64,000 bases of DNA from Falciphora oryzae (GCA_000733355.1 JNVV01000001.1:650208-714207); one strand, 5' to 3'; counted from the first letter of the stretch, positions 29,790-41,897 are shown. Made by a program: numbers and translations. The notes: a model not told the origin generated them from the letters alone.

Positions 29790-31025
29790 CCTTTTTTTTT
29801 CTCTTGTTTTTTTTTTCTTCTCTCGCTTCTAGGTTTCCTTTTTCGCATATGGTTCTCTTTCGCAGCAGTACTTTTGGCGTTGGGGTGGAATACGGCTCAT
29901 ACATACATGGTGTCTCTCTACTAAACGAAAAAGCNNNNNNNNNNNNNNNNNNNNNNNNNNNNNNNNNNNNNNNNNNNNNNNNNNNNNNNNNNNNNNNNNN
30001 NNNNNNNNNNNNNNNNNNNNNNNNNNNNNNNNNNNNNNNNNNNNNNNNNNNNNCACCACGTCCAGGACGTACGTGATGACGCTTGATGACTACGGCGTGG
30101 CTTTGTCCATCACGTCTGGAGTTCTCGTTGGGTTTCGGACCCGTCAAAGTTCGACGGGCCTCGTGATGCACATAAATACCTAACTTTTCAACACGGCTTG
30201 GATTTCTAGATCTTATTTTGGGAATGCGCTGGAGAGGGGGGGAGAATGGGTATACGAGAATCTCCACCCCTCCCGGGGAACTTCAACAGGAAAAAAAAGG
30301 CTCGGGCTGAGGTACGCGTGTACATGGATCGGCTGAGTTCGCACGGGCCCCTGGAAGGGAATATCGGGAAACACGTTCGGACGAAAAACATCTCAGCGCT
30401 GCAGAGACAGACACATTGAAATATCCTCTTCGTTCGCCCGTCACCTGGTATATCATTCAAAAAAGCAGTAATGCAATGCAAGCGCAGTAAGCAAGTGAGA
30501 AGAGCAGGTGGACTCAAGAGCAAGTGACGCGCGAATTAGAAGAAAACGGAAGAGCCAAAAAAAGATATCACGGACTCTCCGCCCTATATAAACCATCCTG
30601 TCCTGACCCGACACCGCAAACCTGCAGTTCCTTCTAAAGTGCAAACCCGAGCCGTTGAGTGAGCCAAAGTCCATGCAAAGTGCAACTCGTGTCATCCAGT
30701 CCAAAGCAATTATAATCGGAAAAAAGAAAAGTATCGAGAGCAACACCTAGATACGAGATTGGGTATAATTTTTTTTTTTTAATTTTTTTTAATTTTTTTA
30801 TGGAGCGACCTGCGGAGTAACGGAGCAAGATGCATCGCAATAACCAAAAAAGAAGTGGTGTGAGCGGTGGAAGAAACGCCGCGTCGAGCGAGGAATTTGG
30901 TCAGGGGATGTTTTTGTGGGCGAGTGTCGCTGAGAGCACTGGTGTTATACGGCACGGCTTTCCGTGCCGTCTGCGACTCGCTGAATAGTGAAACAACAGC
31001 TTATTTATGTGTGGGTTCGCTTGAA
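29790..31025. other. Intergenic with assembly gap
   Basis: This region is convergent, between GCN5 and the next minus-strand gene. It contains 119 N, then AT-rich sequence with T/A runs at 30768-30800. No gene is supported. Confidence 0.6.
29935..30053. other. Assembly gap (119 N)
   Basis: A run of N lies in the 3' flank of GCN5. No coding sequence appears to be interrupted. Confidence 0.99.
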
Positions 31026-32147
31026 TTAGGCGCCTGGAGTTTGCCCTGTAGGTTGCGCTCGGAAGCCGGGTCTGGAGAGAGCCCCTCCATCGGGTAGCCG
31101 CAACTCCGAGTAGTTCCGCCGCCAGGAAGTACTGGAAGACCCAGAGGATGTCGACCCTGCCAGGGAAGAGGCCGTGGTTGAGGAAGCGGGAGCAGTCAGT
31201 GGGCTGGCAGCGCTACTGCTATTGCCGCTGCTGCTGCTGGCGCTGCTGGAGGCATCCCCGGATGTTGCTGCCGGAACTGGAGCCTGGCGTGCCGCGGCGG
31301 GCTCCTCGCTGAGACTCCGCCCAATCATATCGTGGAGGAAGTCCGGGACTTCATGCCAGCGGCCAGCGCGGGCAGCACCCATGACGCGGGCTGGTGAGAG
31401 GTCGTCGTGGGGGATGGGCACGGGGTTGGGATGCCTAGCCAGCCGCGTGATCTGCTCGGCGACGAGGTGGAACTCGCCCGTCTCGATAGCGTTCTTGAGC
31501 CACTGCTCCCACTCCTCGTCAAGCGGCTGCGACGTGTCGCCAGCATTGTGTGCGGCAACGCGCTGGCGCAGGCGCTCATTCAGCTCGACACCCACACTGC
31601 TCTGGACCTCGTCTTCACTATCGTCGGCGTCGGGCACTGCGTCTTCTGCGGCGGCGGCGGTTGTGGTCTGTATCCGAGTCCGCACGCTGCTCGCGTCGTC
31701 CTCGTCATCCTCCTCGTCAACTTCGGGCTCGGACTGGGTGGCGGCGCGGCGCTCAGGTGGAATCCAGTCAGAAAAGCCGTCGGCGGTGGTGTCGCGGATC
31801 GTGACGCCCGACTCTTTCTCGTACCGCTCCTTGGCCCACTTGGTACCCTCCCACTTTGTCAGGCCGTAGATCTCGTCGTTGGTCAGATGCAGCATGTCAA
31901 AGGCGCGAAAGAGTCGACGGTGCCACTGCCAGCGGCTCAAACGTATGCGGTGTGTGGGGTGGCAGTAGTCGAGGCCGGGGTATTTTGACTCGTCATCATC
32001 AATGTGACCGTAGAAGGCATGGACCTCGTGGCGGACCTCGGCGATGAGGTGTCTAGTCAGGAAGGCCTGGAAGTTGTGCGGGTCGCTCTGCTTGGGTCGT
32101 GGGAACAGCGTTTCGTAGACCAGCTCGTCGATCGGTCGCCGCTTCAT
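31026..32147 (-). CDS. Acidic protein of unknown function
   Basis: One visible exon encodes 373 residues from ATG 32147 (MKRRPIDELVYETLFPRPK). I do not recognise a named domain. Residues 1-125 look folded and aromatic-rich: NFQAFLTRHLIAEVRHEVHA, GLDYCHPTHRIRLSRWQWHR and IYGLTKWEGTKWAKERYEKE. An acidic segment follows (VDEEDDEDDASS). A second helical block (EEWEQWLKNAIETGEFHLVA to WHEVPDFLHDMIGRSL) comes before a Ser/Ala-rich disordered tail. There is no signal peptide or membrane helix. An acceptor-like TGTCTGTAG just upstream of KRRLSK leaves open that the true start is in an upstream exon near 32200-32600, where another frame is open. The conserved look of the N-terminal half makes it very likely a real gene. 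Confidence 0.7.
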   Translation of the reverse strand: MKRRPIDELVYETLFPRPKQSDPHNFQAFLTRHLIAEVRHEVHAFYGHIDDDESKYPGLDYCHPTHRIRLSRWQWHRRLFRAFDMLHLTNDEIYGLTKWEGTKWAKERYEKESGVTIRDTTADGFSDWIPPERRAATQSEPEVDEEDDEDDASSVRTRIQTTTAAAAEDAVPDADDSEDEVQSSVGVELNERLRQRVAAHNAGDTSQPLDEEWEQWLKNAIETGEFHLVAEQITRLARHPNPVPIPHDDLSPARVMGAARAGRWHEVPDFLHDMIGRSLSEEPAAARQAPVPAATSGDASSSASSSSGNSSSAASPLTAPASSTTASSLAGSTSSGSSSTSWRRNYSELRLPDGGALSRPGFRAQPTGQTPGA

Positions 32148-34104
32148 CTTGGACAGCCGCCTCTTCTCCGCGCGCGGCTACAGACACTGACGATTCTGTC
32201 TTGCCCAAGAGAGGGAGTCCGGACTCAGGAGCACCGAGTGGTGATGATGCGGTGAGGGGTGGCTTGCCAGGGGCCCCAGTGTTGGGAAGTATCCACCCAC
32301 GATGCCCGATTCCCTTGAATTTTGGACGCTCGAGGTCCGTGTGAGTCGTCGGTCTGGTGTTTTTCGTCGTTGAGCTCGGGCGGGCGCGCGCAGAGGCAAT
32401 GGCGTTTTTGCGGGCGGCGGCGACGACGACACCCTTATGCGGGGAGCGCAAGCAGTACAGTAGAGTGAGTGCTGCTCCGATCAACGGACCAAGACTGGGT
32501 GAGCAGTAGGTCAGACGGAGGAACACGAGCTGGCCGAGAGTGAGTGAGTGTGATGGAAGTCTAGGGAACTCGGTAGGGAGTCTGGTGAGATGCACGGAAT
32601 GTGAGTAGTTGTTACCTCTAGGGCTGGGGCGGCGCAGTAGGTGGTGGGAGGACTTGGGTGAGGGAGGACGGGCGGGCCAAGCAAGGGGCGTCGATCGGAA
32701 TGGTTGGGTTTACCGTTCCTTATCAATGCGCCCGCCTTCAGCTGCTCTCCAGGCCCCGTGCTGGGATGTCGCCGCGGGCCGGGTCCAGTCAGGAGGCGCG
32801 CCCAGGTGGGCCTTGTGGGATCCTGCTAGCAACAGGGCGGTCCTTCCTTCCCCAGCGAAGCGGGCTGGCCGCGGCCATTGGCCCTCACTGGTGTCACCAA
32901 AGGGAGTCGTCAGTGCAATTTGCTTTTTGATGCCAGGGGCCGTCCTGGAGCTGGAATGTGCGGAGGAGGGGAGTGCCTGCCCTGCGACCACCGTGAGCAG
33001 AACCCAAGAGAAATGGGACCTGCAGGTTCCAGCCAGAGAAAAGCTAAGCCCCCCGACACCCTTGCCACAGCCAGTCAGTCGCCTTTTTGGACATGCACGC
33101 ATTGCGTGGCGGATGCAAGCTCCCACAGGTTGAACCTACTCACGTCAACAATACTATTACACGCCCGACGACTTTATTGCTGGTAGGTACCACCTATGGA
33201 TAACTCGATGCCAGCTGGCCATGCGACCTCCCAGCTCCTCCCGTGGTTCCAACGGCCGTCTTGCCCGGCCGCGACGGAGCCGCTATTGGAATCCTGTCCA
33301 GCAATCAAGACCAACCCCCCCTCGGCTGGCCCAAGCGGCCAGCAAGCCCTCTTTGGCGGCCCAGCGCGCGCCACCTCGTCGCCAATCGTCGGCAATCCAT
33401 CGAGCGGGGCGGCCTCGAGCAGAGGAACAGAAGGCCCGGAGAAGCGGCCGGTGGTTTGTCAAGCGACATTATCATCGTGCCATTCCAAAGTGCATGACAC
33501 CCACTCGAGACCGACTGAACAGCGAGACAGGGTCCCGGCTTCGATGTGTTGTCTTGAATGGGGCCTCTCATGACGAGCCGTATAGAGTCCAAGGGCTGGC
33601 TGCATTGCAAAAAATGACGCTCGCTTTTGTTATACTAACACAGGGTGGCATACAGATACTCGAGAGTGACATGACAAACTCGATACCCAAGGGGTGTGTC
33701 CCAATATTATGTGCCCGAAAGAATGGCCCTCTCCCCGCTTGACAGAAGACGCTTGAACGGAAAAGACGACACAGCCACATGCTCGTCATTAGTATTCCGA
33801 GTCGGTCACCTAGACCCCCAGCTCCTCGGCGCTCCGCGGCAGCGTCCGGCGGGGGCGGCGGAGGTTCCGTCCCCGCCTCGGGTCCTCCTCGGCCTGCCCG
33901 CTCCTTGCCAAATCAGCCAAATTCGCAAGCAGCTCCAGCGCCCCCGACCCTCCCCCGCCCACCCACAGGGTCGCCTCCGAGTCCGGGCTAGGCTCCGATA
34001 TTGTGCGCCGTCGGAACCACTTGTGGAAGCGGCAGTAGGCCTGGGACGCGCGCTCAATGAGCTTGGTGTGATGGCAGTTTGGGGACAGCGGGCCTTCTAA
34101 ACAC

Positions 34105-34129
34105 TTTTTTTTTTTTTTTTTTTTTTTTT
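34105..34129. repeat. T25 homopolymer tract
   Basis: An uninterrupted run of 25 T follows CTAAACAC and precedes ACTCGGATAG in non-coding sequence. Confidence 0.9.
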
Positions 34130-34960
34130 ACTCGGATAGTATAAACAGTCAGCACGGATGTTTGCCTCAAGTTAAAGTATTGAACCGGCGCGTCGTCGAC
34201 CCCCTACCCGGAAAGTATAATATCGCAGCACGCAGCCACAGCCGCTATATTGGTGATAGTAATTTCGGCACATGGCTTCTCGAGCAACCGGTTCGAGTCG
34301 ATGACCGTGATCCCGGGCAGATATCGTCCTTGATAGTGAAGCAAAACTATGATGGTTTGAAATAATGTGTTGGCTATGGGCTGTTTTCTTTCCGGCGCGC
34401 CTCTGAGCTAGGTTGGCGGATACAGATATGGTGTGTCTATGATGGACTGCGGGTGGACAAAAGCGCTTCGCCGGCAACCCGAGAGGAGAAAGTCATCTGT
34501 CAAAGAAGAGAGGGTACACGTCCATTTTCCATAGTTCCTTCCCGAGAGATGGCTTCGTCATGGGGGTGAAGGCGACGCTTGCATGCACGGGCAAGCCCGA
34601 GGGGGCTCGCTGGCGGTCGACGCCGCGAGGAAAGTCCGAAGGAACTTGACCGACCACCGCTCCGAGCTCTTACATGGATTCATTCTCTTCATGTCCCTCG
34701 CAGCTTCAGTCTCGCCACTAAAATTGCTCAGTCTGATAACAGGTGGTATCGGCCATGAAAGGTCGAAATACGTATCACGATGGAGAGGAGAAGAGCTATC
34801 CATCCCGAAAAATCCCTGTGTAAAAAAGAAAAGCTCAAAAACGATAGTGAGAATCATGACGGTCGGTCGCTTGCAGATATAATAAATGAAAGAAACACAA
34901 GGAGAACGCCAATGACGAATCGCAAATATCCAACGTCGTAGATCTAAAACAGGTCTCCTC

Positions 34961-34986
34961 AAAAAAAAAAAAAAAAAAAAAAAAAA
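34961..34986. repeat. A26 homopolymer tract
   Basis: An uninterrupted run of 26 A follows AGGTCTCCTC and precedes CAGAATAATG, downstream of the DUF7514 gene's stop codon. Confidence 0.9.
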
Positions 34987-35224
34987 CAGAATAATGTCAA
35001 ATAATGATGAGAAAAAGTTATAAGCAGTGAGAAGAAAAGAACAAGTCATAAACCAAACCTTCGTAAAAGTGTCGTGTGAAAGTAAAACCATCAAAATCAT
35101 AAACGCATCATCAGCCCATGAGCTAGAAGGATGAGGCAACATCCAGGCAGCCGCGACTGACCACCATCAATCCAACAAAAGCAAAAAAAAAAAAAATGCA
35201 GCGACGAGAATTCGAGAAGCGTTT

Positions 35225-37298
35225 TCAAGGCGACCACCCTGACTCGGCCGTGGTCGGATACTTCCTCCCACTGACACCGGTGACCTGGACGACAGGACTG
35301 GGCCCGCGTGGGTCAGCCCGCCTGCGCTCGTCGCGGGGGCTGTCTCGGTCTCTCCCGCGCTCCCGAAAGAGGTGTTCGACGTCGACGCCGCGCCATCTAT
35401 CGATGTCGGCGTGGCTGCTCGTCCTCCGGTAGACGTCAGGCCGGTAGGTGTACTTGCCCCGGTCCCCATGCCGATCAAAGTCTCGGTCCCTATCCCTCTC
35501 CCGTTCTCGGTCCCGCTCGCGGTCTCTCCGGGTTCTCCGATCCCTGTCGTCTTCCATGTCCCTGTCCCGGTCGCGATCCCTGTCGCTATCGCGCATACGG
35601 TCTCGATCACGCACGTGGTCGCGGTCGCGGTCGCGGTCTCGCTCACGATCCCGGTCTCGTTCCCGGTCCCTGTCGTACATTTTCCTCCGACGCCGGTGGC
35701 GCTCCCGGCTGTCGTCAGAAGAGGTCGGATCGCTGTCATAGTCATCGTTGCGCGACCATCGACCTAATTTCGAGCCCGGCGCGTCATCGCGCGGATGTCG
35801 GGAAGGGGGCCCGCCGTTATGCTGTCGCGACGAGCTGCGAGGTCGGTCCCCGTTGCCTGGCAGAAATGACGAGATGAATGGGATATGGAAGCGTGTCCGA
35901 GGTTCATCTTCGCGCCGCCGGGACCGGCGGTCGTCCCCATCGGCGTTGATTATCGGGGTGGATCCAGGACCGCTCGCGGGTGGGCTCGGGCCGGGGCTTG
36001 CTGCGCGGGGCCTGACCGGCTGCGGTTGGGTGTTTGTGCGTCGGATGGGCACGCTCCCAGGATCTGGTGATGAGTGATGCGACGGGCCAGGATGACGCCT
36101 TTTGTGGCTGGTGCGCGGGCTCGGGGCACCATCCGAATCGCTCGGGGAGGAGCAGTGCCTCGGCTGGCTGTGTCGGCGCGGGGCTGCTGGAGGCACGTGG
36201 TGGGGATCGGGCGCACGAAGATGTTCCGAAGAGCGCGAGTGCGGACGTTTAGGGTCGTGCGCTGCATTTGCGTAGTCGGAGAAGCTGCGCCGACGGGCAG
36301 CATCCTCAGGCGATGAACCGCGGCGCGAACTGCCGCGGCGCTCGGGCGACAACGGCGACGGAATAGGGGGAGACCGTGGGTCTCGGCCTGGCACGTGGCT
36401 GAAAGTTACGGGGCGCGAGTGCGTGGTGCGAGCACGTGGAGAAGTCGACTGCCTGGGTCTAGAAGATGTGAAGGCCGAAGCGGCGGCGAAACCGGCGGCT
36501 CCAGCTCCAGCAGCGGCAGCGGCGCCGAAGCCTCCGCGGACGTGCGAATAGCCGTCCTTGACCCGAGCGTCTGGGAAGGTGGCCCGCGACTCCTCCCTGG
36601 GGGTTGCTTCACGGCGTAGAGTCTGGGCGCAATCTTGGTGCCACTTGTTTATCCCCTCATCAGTCTCTTTGGGAAGGGCCTCGCGGGGCAGTTCCTTGGG
36701 GAACGGCTCGCCGGTCTCGGGGTGTTTGAGATCCCATTCCTTTAGGCAAGTTTGGATGTAGGTGTGGTACTCCTCGGGGTCGAGGAGGATGTTGATAGAC
36801 ATCCAGCGCACAAAGCCCTTGACGGTTAGCGCAGGAATGGACGGAGCTTCGAAGTCGTTGTTAGTCGGCTGGAGGGCGTGCTGACAGCCCAGAACCTGCC
36901 AGACATACGATATGGACCGTGAGGGCATGGCGAGGAAAGCTGCACGATTGGTTAAGCGAGTGTTAGTGAATCCAGTAACAGGTAAGGGTTGTCGAGGGGC
37001 GTAACTGACTGTCCATATCGCCGCCGGCGGCCCGGAAAAAAGGAGCGAGCTTTTCGGGAACCAGAGCTTTGCGGCTCTTGTCGCCAATCTCGTCAACCTA
37101 GCAAGGCGTTATAGGTTGTTAGCACGGCTTTGGAACAAGTGGTTGGAGGGTAGACGCGATAATGTGCGCATGGGCAGATAGGCGTACGATATGCTGGGCC
37201 ATCGCTTTCAAGAGCGCATGGAGAACCGGCGTTGGCGCCTTTTCGTCGTCAAACAGATAGCCATAGTAGGCCTTGGGGTCAACCGGGTCTGTAGCCAT
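35225..37298 (-). CDS. DUF7514-domain protein with Arg-Asp/Arg-Glu repeat tail
   Basis: Three exons (37188..37298, 37010..37097, 35225..36939) encode 637 residues beginning MATDPVDPKAYYGYLFDDE. The introns are 90 and 70 nt, the second with a CACTAACAC branch. The N-terminal 150 residues are the conserved fungal domain (VLHALLKAMAQHI, KLAPFFRAAGGDMD, MPSRSISYVWQVLGCQHAL, IPALTVKGFVRWMSINILLD, PEEYHTYIQTCLKEW), which I assign to DUF7514 from memory of similar fungal proteins. The rest is disordered: Arg/Ser/Pro/His-rich, then a long run of RDRERD-type dipeptides at about residues 530-600. Such arginine/acid repeats are common in RNA-processing proteins, so a nuclear RNA-related role is possible but not shown. 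No catalytic motif is seen. Confidence 0.82.
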
Positions 37299-39204
37299 CC
37301 TCGTGGTTGAACGGCGGTTGGACCGCAGGCGCAGCTTTAGGTGCGAGTGATTTTCTAAAGCGAGGGCGAGGGCGAGGTCGATATCTTAAATCGGTGGCGG
37401 CATATCCCACAGGGCTGGGTATCTGGGGGGAGGAAGAGGGCGGAGGCCTGGTGCCTGGCGTTGGGGTCGAGGGTGTGACTGAGGGGCTTCGGCAGAGCGA
37501 CTGTTGGTGGAGCCGCAAACAAGGCAATGCGGTGCGACGGGCACGTAACCGACCAAGTCTAGGCCGTGATTGCACGGCAGCGCGGGGGTAGCGGACCTGG
37601 CAAGCGACGCACGGCAACATCAATTGCTTCCTCCTCTCCTTCCCGCGCTCAAAACTTCTTATATAAATCTGTCGTTGCGGCTGGCGCCAATTGGCGAGGG
37701 CGCTGGTGCTTGCTGCGGCGGGCCGGGCGGACGCCGCACGTGCGTGATCGAGCTCTTAGGTAAGTGGGGATTGATTGAGGGCAGGAGGTTGAGGACGGGG
37801 GGAGGGCCGAGAGCCTCGCGGGTGATAAATAACCTCAGTCAACAGGCTCAGCAGCGGGCCAACAGAACAAACTAGGCTAGGCTTCCCGTTTCAGCCGCGG
37901 CATGTGCTGGGCGGCGCTGTTGCGAAGCAGTGCACAAAAAAAAAAAAAAAGAAGGATGCGGTCTCATGAGTGAGCGCCGCCAGCTGCTGCGGCCAGTGGA
38001 GCTGACTGACGCCCGATGTGGAGCCTCTGGGCTGCACGAAGCGCGGTTGCGGTTCACGGCGCCCAAATAAAAAACTGCGGTTCCGACGACGCCAATTATT
38101 ATCCGAATTTATCCTGTAGGTCTCCTTCCCTATTCCTGTATATTTTCCTATTTCCTATAATCTTTCCTATTTCCTACATCCTAAAGAAATATAACTGAGG
38201 GCCGGTTGTGCAGTTTATACGGACTGCAAACTTTTATTTGGGGACGTGTGGTCCCTCGCTGTGGACTTGGGTCTGTTGGGCCCGCAACACAAGATCTCCA
38301 GTCTGAGACTCGCAAGTCTGGGACGTGCAGCTTTTCTGCTTCTTTCGCCTTGGGAGTCAGGCGCGCCCCGCCCGGGGGTGAGCCCTGCCGGACCCTGCCT
38401 GCCTGGTCCTTGACAGACATTCTGCCCCCTGCGGCCTTGATCTGGGCGCGTCAGGTGCCCACAGCAGCCGTCGCGGGCCATTGTGAAGTCGAGCGTCTGC
38501 CCGGCTCGCCCGTGGATTGATATCATCAAAATACTACTACCCTTCCGCCTCACATCCGGACAACCTGCACAGGGCGCCCCGGAGCTGCACTTCTCGACAT
38601 TTCCGCCCTGGACGAGCGGGGAGTCATTGCCGACTGCCCACCTCGCCACCTCGACAACAATCTGAGAGCGAAGGAAGCAAACTGCACACCGGCCAGAGCC
38701 CATCGAATCATTCGCCCGGTGGTCACAGTCGAGGGGCGTTCCGGAGGACGCTCGCGCTGGTTGACTTCCCAGGGCCGATCCTTGGCAGCAGCCAGGTCAA
38801 GTCCTCACCGCTTTGCAGTGCCGCCGACCATGTCCACATTTGTGCGTCCTGGCCAATTGGGTTCATCTTGATGGGGCTACTTGGCAGTCCGCAGTTGCTG
38901 CAAAAAATCCAAATTTGGCACTCTGTGGTGCGTCTTACTACAACTGTCAGCTCGCCTGCGCACAATGGCACAGCCTTTGTCGCTCGCTTCATGCCCATAT
39001 AACCTTTCAAATATCGAAGGAAAGATGCCTGAGAACTCAGAAACAGCTGGGAGAAACGGATGGAAGAAGGAAAACCATTGATTTCAAGCAAACAGATTTT
39101 CCTTGTTGCCGAGTGAGGAGATAGCCATGGGTAAGGGTATGCCGCCACCAACGTTCGTGGCCGCGATCCAAGGCCATCCTGCCCGCGCCGCGAGGCTTGG
39201 CTAC
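37299..39204. other. Intergenic, 1.9 kb
   Basis: This holds the promoter of the DUF7514 gene and the 3' side of the acetyltransferase gene. An A15-type run is near 37928-37942. No gene is supported. Confidence 0.55.
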
Positions 39205-40010
39205 CTACACACCAGACTGGGCCACCACGAAGCGATATCCCACCAAGCCAACGGTCTTTGAGGGGTCCCTCAGATCAGGCTCGGCGTAGTCCATAAATCG
39301 CTCGAATCCGCATTTCCTCAGCACTCCGTGGGACCGCTCATTGGATGTCTCGACAAGGGCCGCCAAGATCTCGCGCGCCTCAACGGGCTCTTGTTGTTGC
39401 TGTTGTTGGCCTGCCGTGGCGGCCACGACTGACCTCCTATCCACCTTGAGTTGCGCCGAAGACCGAGGCAGCTTCACGTACGCATCGAGAAATGCCTTAA
39501 CCAGCTCCGTGGCCAGGCCGCGGCCCCAGGACTCCTTGCGGATCATGTATCCTAGCTCCGGCCAGCTGGTTCGATGTCAGCATACCACACATAAGTGTAT
39601 TGATCAAAATTCAACAGGTACAGGAGATTTGAGGTTGGCGCGTACCCATAATCACCGTTACGGCGGTGCGAGCCCCCTATGCCGATGAATTCGCCCGTTT
39701 CCCTCCAGCAGATGGCGAAGTTGAACGTCTCGGCGTCGTTGGGTGGTAGAAACAGGTCCAGCTTGCGCTGTGTTTCGGCAATGTCCTCGTCGACCCTGCC
39801 AGTCGACGTCCAATGCATGATTTCTGGCTGCGATCGCAGCACGTGAAGGGGCTGTACATCTTCTGCCCTCAGGGCCCTGAGCACCAGACGCTCTGTGACC
39901 ACGTCGGCCCTTTCCGTGTTCGGGGGGAGCGGTAGTGACGGGAGAGTAGTGCTGACCGCGACGAAGTCGTTCTCATCGGGCGCGCGAGTATCTTGGTGGT
40001 CGGCCGTCAT
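39205..40010 (-). CDS. GNAT-family N-acetyltransferase (RimJ/RimL-like)
   Basis: Two exons (39646..40010, 39205..39565) encode 241 residues. The 80-nt intron has a GTACGC donor, a TGCTGAC branch and an AACCAG acceptor. Residues about 34-50 (VVTERLVLRALRAEDVQPL) and the following EIMHWTSTGRVDEDI are typical of the fungal/bacterial acetyltransferase_3 subgroup. FNFAICWRETGEFIGIGG is the central strand region. ELGYMIRKESWGRGLATELV carries the acetyl-CoA-binding loop (GRGLA). ETSNERSHGVLRKCGFE is the usual final motif (NxxSxxxLxKxGF). A poly-Gln stretch (QQQQQQ) interrupts the loop before that motif. The substrate cannot be read from sequence. ATG 40010 is the first in-frame ATG. Confidence 0.88.
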
Positions 40011-40717
40011 TTTGATGATTGTCGATTGCGATAACGACAAAGCAGCTTCGAAATATGATGGAAAACTGCGTTGTGATCTATGACCAAACTGGATACCCCT
40101 TTACGTATATCGTCTCGGCTGGTGTCGGTGACTTCGCCGAAGCAGTCAGTCCATGATGACTCAACCCAGGTCGGGTGCAGGAACCGATCACCCCCGCCGA
40201 ACTCGCTGTTGATTTATTGTGGCGGGTCCATGCAAGACATACGACGTGCTTGAAGGAGAGAAATCATCACGATATTGGAGTACCTAACCTAAGGAGTATC
40301 CGTTTCCTGAAACATTAGGAAACGGCGTGAGTGCTATGATGCCTTGTCTGTACAAAAAATAGGGACCGTGAAGGCGGAAGGCTTGTTGCTTCGTCGACGT
40401 GGGTGGACATGCAATGAGAACTCATTCAACGATCACACATCACGAGACAGCAACGTCGCATCACGGCTCTCACGAAAACTCGCCCGGGCTGAAGTCGACA
40501 TTTTTTGAAACCTTAACTCCTGTCTCGTAGAACTCCAGAAGAATCACTTGCCCGCAGCGACTCGCAACCCGCAAGCCTCCTGGTCTGCAAACGACCATGC
40601 AGAAAGTTTATTCTTCGTTCGTTGTCGCCCTTCCTAAGAGCAAATGCTGAGAGACATGTCCCTGAACCCGTAATGAACACCCGAAGAACCTCCCGAACCC
40701 TGACATCACCGACCCGT
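40011..40717. other. Acetyltransferase promoter and eL20 3' region
   Basis: This is 707 bases of non-coding sequence between two minus-strand genes. No gene is supported. Confidence 0.6.
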
Positions 40718-41897
40718 TTAAGCAAAAGTGGATGGACGCTTCGCGCTGAAGATCTTCTTGGCGCTGACCTTGGGCACACGGTGGGGCAGGGGGAAGGAGA
40801 GGTTCTTGGTGACAAGCTGCTTGATGTAGGGGCGCTTGATGTCGTCGGTCTTCTCAAGCTCGACAACGCGGAGGATCTATCCATGTGTGTTAGTACCAGA
40901 GTCACACCATACCTTGGAAGCGTCAGCCAGCAGAGCGGGAACATACGTGGATGGATCGGAAACGGGCGCGGTGGCGGGCGGCCATGTCCGAGTACAGGGC
41001 CTCAACGGCGGCGGTCCTGGACATCTCACGGTACTCCTTGTACATGTTGTGGGTGCCGGAGCGCGAGTCGTAGCGGATCCAGATGCCGAAGTTCTTGACC
41101 TTCAGGGGGTGCTTCTCGTGGATCTGTCGGACGGTCTCGTGTCAGCGCACTCGCTCACAATCTCTGCGCGCTGCACACTGGGTTGGACCCCGGGGAGCGG
41201 TCTCAACATACCACGTTGACGCTGACGATCTCACCGGTGGCCTTTTTGACCTTCTTGAGACCCCGCAGGAAATACCAGTAACGGGACTTGGCAACGACCG
41301 GGTTGGGCGCGAAGATCCTCATGCGGTACAGGCTGGGGGTAGGGTTGGACTCGGTCGGCAGATGCCGGCCGATGACCTGGTATTCCTGAAGACGACCTGT
41401 AGGCAGACTACAAGTCAGCAAGCCGTCCGCTGTCACATTTTTCTTTGTGAGAATCCTCCCGTCTCCCAGCTCGTTGCGAGAGCACTGTCATGGCAGCTGG
41501 TGGAGTGTTTGTCGTGGTCCCAAAAAGTCGATTCCTGATTTGAGGCCAGAGTGACCGTCATCTATGGCCAGTATGTCGAGAATCGAGCAGTCGGGTCCTC
41601 GTCTCATTCGTCCTCGTCAAATCTACCATTCGAAAACGAGGGCAGTCATGGCGAGTGAACATTTTTTTCGGCGAGGGCTGGCATCGCTGTAACATGGCTA
41701 GCCGTCGCCGGGCTCTATATGCTGCACAGTCTCTAGTGCCTGGGAGCGTCGCTTCGGTCGGCAGAGAGAGAGAGGGAGAGAGAGATCGTTTCTGGCGTTG
41801 TCGTCGACTCTCTTTCGGGAGGGGACCGTGACCCGTGGATGCATCGCCGCCCATCGCCGCATCACCTCAGGACAAAGAACAAAAGTCGCTTACCCAT
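40718..41897 (-). CDS. rpl20: 60S ribosomal protein eL20 (L18a)
   Basis: Four exons (41894..41897, 41212..41396, 40947..41123, 40718..40876) encode exactly 174 residues, the usual fungal length. The first exon is only ATGG, followed by a 497-nt intron with a GTAAGC donor and a CTACAG acceptor. The join restores [17 protein letters not shown]. Other conserved parts are [75 protein letters not shown] and the C terminus PSTFA. A tiny first exon and a long first intron are common in fungal ribosomal-protein genes. The intron contains a GA-rich run (41761-41784). The upstream region is shared with CSN12 and carries CCCTAA and CRE-like motifs. Confidence 0.97.

Larger units (their letters stand above)
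32148..35224. other. Intergenic, 3.1 kb
   Basis: This stretch holds the promoter or possible upstream exon of the preceding minus gene (32150-32600) and the 3' side of the DUF7514 gene. It contains a T25 run at 34105-34129, an A26 run at 34961-34986 and A-rich sequence at 35170-35195. Frames exist but none is convincing. Confidence 0.5.

Noticed and set aside
32053..32595. A 180-codon minus-strand frame overlapping the start of the unknown acidic protein.
   Set aside because: It overlaps the conserved-looking coding start in another frame and has no recognised domain. It may contain an upstream exon, but I could not find a supported donor.
35372..35767. Plus-strand frames rich in Ser-Arg repeats opposite the DUF7514 gene, resembling an SR protein.
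   Set aside because: They are the complement of the RD/RE-coding repeat. The minus strand has the conserved DUF7514 start and proper introns.
41397..41893. Possible box C/D snoRNA in the eL20 intron (GTGATGC at 41859-41865, minus strand).
   Set aside because: The C box has one mismatch and the only downstream CTGA on that strand is more than 400 bases away, too far for a C/D snoRNA.
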